Source of the DNA: Neoarius graeffei
Lineage: Eukaryota > Chordata > Actinopteri > Siluriformes > Ariidae
Assembly (NCBI RefSeq): GCF_027579695.1
Contig: NC_083583.1
Location: 21,507,099-21,571,098 of the forward strand
DNA: 64,000 nt
Reading direction: 5' to 3'
Shown: piece by piece, positions 57,476-64,000 of the stretch
Position numbering within the stretch: position 1 is the stretch's first letter
Layout: each line of letters begins with the position of its first letter
Notes under the pieces: model-generated
The model's input: only the letters and a program-made list of their open reading frames with translations
Databases searched by the model: none
Told to the model about the DNA's origin: nothing
Translations under genes and position numbers: made by a program

Positions 57476-57845
57476 GGCGGCACGGTGGTGTAGTGGTTAG
57501 CGCTGTCACCTCACAGCAAGAAGGTCCGGGTTTGAGCCCCGTGGCCGGCGAGGGCCTTTCTGTGTGGAGTTTGCATGTTCTCCCCGTGTCCGCGTGGGTT
57601 TCCTCCGGGTGCTCCGGTTTCCCCCACAGTCCAAAGACATGCAGGTTAGGTTAACTGGTGACTCTAAATTGACCGTAGGTGTGAATGAGAGTGTGAATGG
57701 TTGTCTGTGTCTATGTGTCAGCCCTGTGATGACCTGGCGACTTGTCCAGGGTGTACCCCGCCTTTCGCCCGTAGTCAGCTGGGATAGGCTCCAGCTTGCC
57801 TGCGACCCTGTAGAAGGATAAAGCGGCTAGAGATAATGAGATGAG
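57476..57845 (+). mobile_element. tRNA-derived SINE, full length
   Basis: Flanked by ATGATATTTTTG (57464-57475 and 57846-57857). Confidence 0.94.
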
Positions 57846-57873
57846 ATGATATTTTTGTCATATCACCTTACTT

Positions 57874-58000
57874 CTCATCTCATCATCTCTAGCCGCTTTA
57901 TCCTGTTCTACAGGGTCGCAAGCAAGCTAGAGCCTATCCCAGCTGACTACGGGCGAAAGGCGGGGTACACCCTGGACAAGTCGCCAGGTCATCACAGGGC
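57874..58000 (-). mobile_element. 5'-truncated SINE (tail part only)
   Basis: Target duplication TATCACCTTACTT (57861-57873 and 58001-58013). Ends at CATCACAGGGC, the same base as the copy at 18884-19011. Confidence 0.92.
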
Positions 58001-58074
58001 TATCACCTTACTTACAATATTTAATTTATTTTAATTTATCTAGAAGTTTTCTCTATTTCTTTTCTCTGTTTATC

Positions 58075-58157
58075 TGTAATGATGCTGTTGGAATCTTAAT
58101 TTCCCTGAGGGAACCCACCCAAAGGGATCAATAAAGTTTTATCTAATCTAATCTACT
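58075..58157 (+). repeat. LINE 3' tail
   Basis: AATTTCCCTGAGGGAACCC and GGGATCAATAAAGTTTTATC followed by (ATCTA)n is a 3' end common to fish CR1/L2/Rex-type LINEs. Confidence 0.65.
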
Positions 58158-58596
58158 CGAACACTAACAAATGAACAGATCACAATTAGGCTTATGCCAA
58201 AATATTATATTTCTGTATTCAGCAGTTTGAGAATTTTAAAAAATCACACACACAAAAAAAACCCAAAAACCTCATAGTACAGAAAATACAGTACTCAAAA
58301 TCATACAAAACATCAACATAATCCACAAAACACTGATATATCAAATAGGAAAACTGGTGAACTGAGGAGAAGGGTGTCCTTGCCTTAGCAAATCTAGACT
58401 TCAGCAATGAACATAGATTGATGAAAAAGAGCACATGGGCCTAGGAAAAGGAAATGGCTAGGCAGGGGGAAAAAACTGGCAGAATAATTAAGCTACACTT
58501 CAGGAAAGATGTACACGGTGGCAGGAAAAAAACAACTCTACATGTGTGTGGTGTACGTATCTCAATCCAAATATGATTAAGTTTTAAGACTCATGA

Positions 58597-59220
58597 CACT
58601 GGGGAACACAATTTTTGTTGAGTTAGGTCTGACAGCTGTTTTTAACTAATTTTTGGGTGCAGAATCCAAAACTGATCTCAGTTTTTCTCTATCACGTCAA
58701 GTTTTTGAACTATAGGATCCCCGTTTTTTTTTTAAATATGAAAAATACTGTACTTAACAGATATGTGCTTGTTTTATAAAAATTTACAAATATTGACATA
58801 CAATGAAATATGAAAGAAACAGGCATGACTGCAATGTTTATTTAACACATGTTTTTACAAAGGATATGGCTACTGTAATTATAATTGTGTGCAAGTAGTT
58901 AAGGTAAAAATTTATGTTTATACAGTAGCTCTTTCTGGAGTGTTCAACTTGAGGACCATCACGTTTGATGCTCCAACAATAGTCAGCCATCATATGTACA
59001 TCCCATCTACCCTGATAATGTTCTTCCATAACCTTCAAATAGTCTTACTACAGCTAATCAGTGGAATTTTGCTTATCTGGAGGGTAAGCTGTGGAGAAAA
59101 AAACTTGACGTGCTAGAAAAAAAAACTGACTGCAATTTTGGAATCAGCATGCCAATTTTAGTTTTAATCAGCATAAAAATCTAACTCAACAGAACATTTT
59201 TTTCAAATTGTTCCCCAGTG
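58597..59220. mobile_element. MITE with CACTGGGGAACA termini
   Basis: CACTGGGGAACACAATTTTTG at the left and CAAATTGTTCCCCAGTG at the right are inverted partners, and the match extends through TGTTGAGTTAG. 624 bp, non-coding, in mfn1 intron 8. Confidence 0.8.
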
Positions 59221-60296
59221 TGATAATTTATGAACTATTGTAAATATTGGTGTGCATTTTCAATCTGCTTGAGAAATCTCCCTTTCTTAACACTTATAAT
59301 GGAAATGACAAATGAGTTATTTCTAAGCACGAAACCTAAAGATGTAAAAATCAGGAAAAAAAAAAGGTCACAGTGAGTCAAGATACAAGAATCCTCAGCC
59401 TCCTGATAGATTAAAAATTCATAATACTAACATTAATCCTAGCTTTAAGTCTTACAGATGTTATCTGAAGGCATAAAGTTATAAGGGATTAAGAGATAAT
59501 GCACAATTTATGAAAAACCTTTGCTTGTGGTGTCAGAAAGCAGACAAGAAATAATCTGGTAATAATTTATACTTGAAAACAAGTCAGTTCTATTTGATCA
59601 ATTTTCTTGATCTCACCAACATTAAAATAAAAATGTCTTGACGTACTTTTTATCTCAGTGCTGTGATATTTTAATTTACGCTACCTATAGCTTTAAGAAA
59701 TCAATTGAAGACGTTTGCCTAAATGCACTGTATTTGTAAACACAATTTACTGTAGACAAGTTATAAAGCTCTAAGAGGATGCGTTTGGGGTTACATGAAA
59801 ACCATCAAGCTTGTGTTGATTCCTACTTTATCTCACTAGAATATTTAGTGGAGAAGTCAGTTTTCAATTGATCATCAATCTGTATTTCAATTCCCAAAAC
59901 AGCTCCTCATCGTTAAACAAACATTCATTTAAAAATGCCCGAAATACTTTATTTGGATGGTCTGAGTCAGTGACCTACATGGCTTTCTTTCTCTCCTTTC
60001 ATTTACATTTTACTTGTTTAAAGACACCAGGCGAAATATGACCAAGACTATAGCAGATTTTTTTTTTTTTAGTTCATTCTAGAGGTTTCTACTGCTTTTT
60101 AAAATTTTTAATATTTTATTTCCAGTTAAACTCTACTGCCATTTATATCCTCAGGTCTCCCTACTCTAATGCACTTGTTTCAACTCAAACAGCTTCTAGA
60201 TGAGACAAAATTTTTCATCTGGACTTATTTTTTGTTGTTGTTCTGGCAATAAACAGACATCGCATATCCATGGTTATCATCTCAGCAACCACTTGC
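59221..60296. other. mfn1 intron 8 remainder, nothing recognised
   Basis: AT-rich, no repeat or ORF that I can support. Confidence 0.4.
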
Positions 60297-60364
60297 CTCA
60301 AATGTCCTCTCAAAGCTCTGGAACGCCTTCAGTCTTTCCTGGAAGCCTTCTGCTAATGCTCCAC
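60297..60364 (-). CDS. mfn1: mfn1 coding exon 8 (residues 301-323)
   Basis: After TTTCCAG: (G)GALAEGFQERLKAFQSFERT then FE. It joins in phase to exon 7 (MPESG) and to exon 9 (ECISQ). The donor is GCAAGT, a recognised non-canonical GC-AG site. This exon proves that the two halves of the gene complement each other. Confidence 0.92.
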
Positions 60365-61224
60365 CTGGAAAGAAACACTGCAGATTTAGTACAGCAGCCC
60401 ATCTCAAGAGGACATAAAAGGCATGCCTGACTTGAACTGTGTAGGTGTAATTAAGGATTTGTGTATTTAAGATTTGGATAAGTGATCAATCTTTAATAAT
60501 TACATAAAATCAGTCTCATTTGGATCGTTGAAGTGAATCATTTGGTGAACCATTCAATGAATCATTTAGTGAATCATTTAATGAATCATACCATTAATCC
60601 TGGATAAATTACCAAACAGCTAGATTATGGTATCTTATCAAATTATTATTGATCACTTACCATATTACAAATTGTCTACACCTTCCTTGAATTCTTTTGA
60701 CTGGGCAACTTCAAAATATCGAAACAGCAGATGAGTACACACAGCTTTGATAATAAATGAATTTATTATACAAAGATAAAAATAATAATCAATATATACA
60801 AGCAGTGAGGCGTGTGTATATGTGTGTGTTTGTATGAGGGAGCTATAAAATTTGGAATGTTCTTATCTGATGTTTTGTTATGTTCGTGTGTGTGTGTGTG
60901 TGTGTGCGTGCGCACGCGCCAGGACGAGCCAGAGTGTCTTATCTGCACTCTTGGAGGAGGGGACCCCTCAGGATTTAGTGAGCACGCGTTTTCTCAGTAA
61001 CAAAGAAATTCCACACTCATTATCAAACTCACTGAAATCTTAATAAGGTCAAAATATGAGTGAGTTAAATGAAATTAAAACGTTAGGAGAGAGAGAGAAA
61101 AAAAAGACATGCACAAACTTATGGATTAACCAATTTTAAATCAATAATACCAAATAATAGAGAATCAAAAATAATAAATCAGTGTACACACATTCCTGAC
61201 TATAGCTTCACACTTGGTAAATTA
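60365..61224. other. split mfn1 intron, right side
   Basis: Contains a short tandem GAATCATTTGGTGAAC-type repeat (60533-60595) and a (GT)n tract (60885-60908). No element assigned. Confidence 0.4.
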
Positions 61225-61380
61225 ATTACTGTCTAGACTAATTATTTTGCCCAGTGCCTTTCCTTACTGCAAACTTTCGTCTTCTGTAGAAAGCAGAGTC
61301 TCTTCTGTGGAAATGACCGGCAGGCTGAAGATTGCGCTTCGGAGAGACAGAGAGAGAGAGAGAGAGCGGTTGCTCTGAAG
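61225..61380 (+). repeat. 155-bp direct repeat R, right copy
   Basis: Second copy of 949-1102 in the same orientation. To its right TGGTGTAGTCTACTTTTTTGC begins a different, unrelated sequence. Confidence 0.75.
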
Positions 61381-61468
61381 CAGTGGTGTAGTCTACTTTT
61401 TTGCAGTGGGTATACTCAGTGCTTGCCATGCAACGCCCCCCCGGGAAAAAATTTATACTCACACACAC

Positions 61469-61578
<110 letters not shown>

Positions 61579-61580
61579 GG

Positions 61581-61957
61581 GGCGGCACGGTGGTGTAGTG
61601 GTTAGCGCTGTCGCCTCACAGCAAGAAGGTCCTGGGTTCGAGCCCCAGGGCCGGCGAGGGCCCTTCTGTGTGGAGTTTGCATGTTCTCCCCGTGTCCGCG
61701 TGGGTTTCCTCCGGGTGCTCCGGTTTCCCCCACAGTCCAAAGACATGCAGGTTAGGTTAACTGGTGACTCTAAATTGACCGTAGGTGTGAATGTGAGTGT
61801 GAATGGTTGTCTGTGTCTATGTGTCAGCCCTGTGATGACCTGGCGACTTGTCCAGGGTGTACCCCGCCTTTCGCCCGTAGTCAGCTGGGATAGGCTCCAG
61901 CTTGCCTGCGACCCTGTAGAAGGATAAAGCGGCTAGAGATAATGAGATGAGATGAGA
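61581..61957 (+). mobile_element. tRNA-derived SINE, full length
   Basis: GGCGGCACGG head to GAGATGAGATGAGAT tail, inserted in the AT array (TATATA continues on the right, then (CA)n). Confidence 0.92.
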
Positions 61958-62649
61958 TATATACACACACACACACACACGTGTGTTGTGGCTATACTGT
62001 TATACTTGTACTCATCCATCTTGTAACTGTCCGATAACCTGAAAGCAACACCTCATGAGCACCATCACTGCCTAATGCATAGTAATATGCATCTTGAAAC
62101 TGGTTTTGTGTACAGATCTACTGTATGCAAAACAAATGTGGTTTAAATGTACAAAATTTATAAAATTTTGATTCACCGTTCAACTTAAGATAAGTGGGCT
62201 TTTCCATCATTGTTTTTTTATTTTTCATGTATCAAGAAAATTTGACATATTGACATGTAAATTAAACATCACACAATAATATATTAACATATTAAATGCA
62301 TTTCTTATTTCTTATCTATTCAGCACATCAGCTTAAATGAACAAGAAAACATCCTAGATGTGCTAAAACAAATGTTTGCTTCAGAGAAGAAAAAATTAAT
62401 TTAATTAACAAATACGCAATGCCCTTCAGTGTGTTAGTCCACAAGCCCTGCAAAAAAGGTCTACAGGACTTTCCAGGTGTTTTTATATTCTGGCATTTGA
62501 GGTCTGCATTGCCTCCTTGGTTGTGTTGCAGAGTGATGGCTGAGGACACTTCTGAAAACACTGAAATAGTGTCGTTTGTTTTCGTTTCATGATTTCGCAA
62601 GCTTGATTGAATGCTAGATAATGCCGCGTGGTCTGTCATGACTGAATAA
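61958..62649. other. unassigned, AT-rich
   Basis: (CA)n at 61964-61980, then sequence without ORF or recognised repeat. Confidence 0.4.
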
Positions 62650-62748
62650 GCACTGTTGCTTAGCAACAAGTCAAAGGCAGACCCCTTCGCATGTTTGTAA
62701 ACAAACCGACCGTTGCTAGGATGCGCGCGCAGCCTGGACTCAGAAACA

Positions 62749-63123
62749 ATGGCGCTGCCCATAGACCGGCATTATGAGCTGTCAGATTATGCCAAACAAT
62801 TGTCGTGACAAGATCGAGAATGCTACATAAATAAGTTAACTCTAACAAGTGGACATCGCCTACCGGATCCGCATTTAATTAAACAGTGGACGGACGATGT
62901 TAGTAAGTTCCCTGGTATACAATGGCCAGATATATACTCGTACCTTATTGACAAGACTTCAGTGTACACCCACGAAAAACTTCGTGCCTACATCATCCAA
63001 CATATCCATAATGATAGTGTAAAGAGTGCAGCTAAGAGAAATCAGAGCTGCGTAAAAAGCGAGAGGCAGAGAGCAGAAATGAAACTGAACGGGGCGGGAG
63101 CTAGGTTAGAGCAGTCAACGTAA
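62749..63123 (+). pseudogene. YqaJ-transposon-like protein, N-terminal part with one stop
   Basis: MALPIDRHYELSDYAKQLS, then a TGA at about 62806 where relatives have Arg or Ser, then INKLTLTSGHRLPDPHLIKQ, IYSYLIDKTSVYTHEKL and RAY. The W-x-x-DV...YLI...Y-x-x-E-x-L-x-AY pattern is shared with the exon at 48597-48910. The C-terminal nuclease region is absent. Confidence 0.68.
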
Positions 63124-63417
63124 ATTGGCATTTAGAGTGAGGGCACACAATTTTACCTTTCCATCCTTGCTTTAAAATTGTGATTTTCAGCAGACACAAA
63201 TAATGATGGCACAAAATCTGGTCTGCTTGAGTCAAGCGAGACCTCTCCTACAAACAAAATTGCATGCAAAGCTAAGTTAACATGCTAACAATATTCATTA
63301 CATTGTGTAACTATGACCCAGCTAATCAGACAAACGTTACCAAAGTATTTTGCTACATCAATAAACGAAGACTAGAAAGAATAAAAAAGAAAGATTTAAT
63401 AAATAGCCTGATCTTAC

Positions 63418-63607
63418 CTGTGATGAAGTGGGCGCTGCAAACCCGTGCATTTTTGATGGTGCTTTCATCCCAGTCTACACGTTTGATGGCTTGTAGCCAT
63501 AGACGTCGGCGATTTTTTCGGAATGGGTGAGATCCTGCTGGAATTCTGAACATTTTAACCCCATCACTGCTACGATTCTGACACCCGACAACACAACAAC
63601 TAGGCAT
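63418..63607 (-). CDS. THAP-domain exon of the TIR element
   Basis: MPSCCVVGCQNRSSDGVKMF then RIPAGSHPFRKNRRRLW and ARVCSAHFITG. It shows the C2CH zinc pattern of THAP domains (Cys-x4-Cys, then Cys-x2-His in CSAH) with the invariant Trp and Phe. THAP domains bind transposon termini in P and Kolobok-type elements. A GTAAGA donor follows. No second exon is present. Confidence 0.85.
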
Positions 63608-63789
63608 TTCTTCCAAATATTTCTTCTCGTCTCTACCGTCGCTGAGTCTTTTTGTGGTCCAGGCTGCGCGCGCAATTTCCTCTTACGTATGAATGACGTT
63701 TACTGCGAAGGGGGACGGCTGGCTTGACTGACATACGTAGCAACAGTTGCTATGGGGGGCGGAGCTCCCGGAAGGGTCAATTCTCTGCT

Positions 63790-64000
63790 CTTGGATCAAC
63801 TCGCAACGCCAAGGTGAAGAACTGGATAAATACAGAGTGCAAGAGTATTTAAATGAGAAATATTGGGATGAGGTTAAAATATTTACAGATGCCTCCAAAC
63901 AAACAGATGGGTCAGTTGGGGTTGCATTTGTCATCCCTGAACACAGCACTGAAGTAGGCATGAGAGTCACGGATGACTTGGCCGTCTACACGGCTGAATT
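63790..64000 (+). pseudogene. I-like LINE RNase H fragment, cut by the window end
   Basis: From about 63812 the frame reads EELDKYRVQEYLNEKYWDEV then KIFTDASKQTDGSVGVAFVI and LAVYTAE. It aligns with the RNase H of LINE copy A (26035-26210) but is diverged, so it is another family member. Confidence 0.85.

Larger units (their letters stand above)
50533..60364 (-). other. mfn1: mitofusin-1, 3' part of the gene (exons 8-17)
   Basis: Encodes the middle helical bundle, the two closely spaced transmembrane helices that anchor mitofusin in the outer mitochondrial membrane, and the C-terminal coiled coil (HR2) used in tethering. Exons run 60364-60297, 56788-56667, 56449-56323, 56223-56119, 53605-53503, 52655-52435, 52288-52094, 51740-51544, 51368-51234 and 50602-50533. 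Exon 8 fits in phase onto exon 7 at 8872, but lies 51 kb away on the wrong side for a minus-strand gene. All introns are GT-AG except intron 8, which has GCAAGT. Confidence 0.9.
62650..63752. mobile_element. TIR element with two convergent genes (THAP and YqaJ-transposon-like)
   Basis: The left end (CTGTTGCTTAGCAACAA, CCCCTTCGCA, GCGCGCAGCCTGGAC) and the right end carry the same blocks inverted (GTCCAGGCTGCGCGCGC, TGCGAAGGGG, AGCAACAG). One ATG lies just inside each TIR and the two genes point at each other. The combination of a THAP finger and a YqaJ-associated protein recalls ISL2EU-type transposons; that assignment is inference. Both genes are fragments. Confidence 0.72.

Overview
This is nuclear DNA of a ray-finned (teleost) fish. 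It has a multi-exon vertebrate gene with GT-AG introns, at least 18 copies of a tRNA-derived fish SINE with a GAGAT-repeat tail, and nested DIRS, Tc1/mariner, hAT, Rex3-like and I-like elements with long AT, GATA and CA microsatellites. The species cannot be fixed from the sequence. The SINE resembles the Mermaid-type elements I recall from catfish and relatives, which is suggestive only.

The one host gene I can identify is mitofusin-1 (mfn1), the GTPase that fuses outer mitochondrial membranes. All its exons read on the minus strand. I can place 17 coding exons that join in frame with consensus splice sites (one GC-AG) into 2244 nt, a 747-residue protein plus stop, close to the human length of 741. 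The order is permuted. Exons 1-7 (N-terminus, GTPase domain) lie at 13824 down to 8872. Exons 8-17 (helical bundle, transmembrane hairpin, C-terminal coiled coil) lie at 60364 down to 50533, upstream of exon 1. No exon is seen twice. The window therefore holds either the two inner halves of a head-to-tail duplicated gene or a mis-ordered assembly. A 155-bp direct repeat lies in the split intron on both sides (949-1102 and 61225-61380).

Layout: 1-8871 is the split intron, filled by a DIRS retrotransposon (2212-7752) with complete terminal architecture, sitting in a MITE. 8872-16075 holds mfn1 exons 1-7 and the 5' exons, with a hAT MITE, SINEs and a 620-bp foldback. 16.1-22.4 kb is SINE-rich intergenic DNA. 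22425-25205 is a 2.8-kb inverted repeat. 25.2-33.4 kb is an I-like LINE broken by a truncated copy of itself, by a hAT element with an intact two-exon transposase, and by a SINE. 33.4-38.2 kb holds a broken multi-copy gene of transposon type split by a nearly intact Tc1 element. 38.3-41.3 kb holds fragments of one DNA element and three LINEs. 41.8-49.0 kb holds hairpins, MITEs, one unidentified spliced exon (44729-44864) and a TIR element that carries LINE 5' sequence. 50.5-60.4 kb is the 3' half of mfn1. 60.4-64.0 kb is the other side of the split intron, with a TIR element whose two genes face each other (THAP finger and YqaJ-transposon-like), and an RNase H fragment that runs off the end.

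Apart from mfn1 and perhaps the exon at 44.7 kb, nothing here looks like a host gene. The rest is a layered insertion record whose target-site duplications let the order of events be read.
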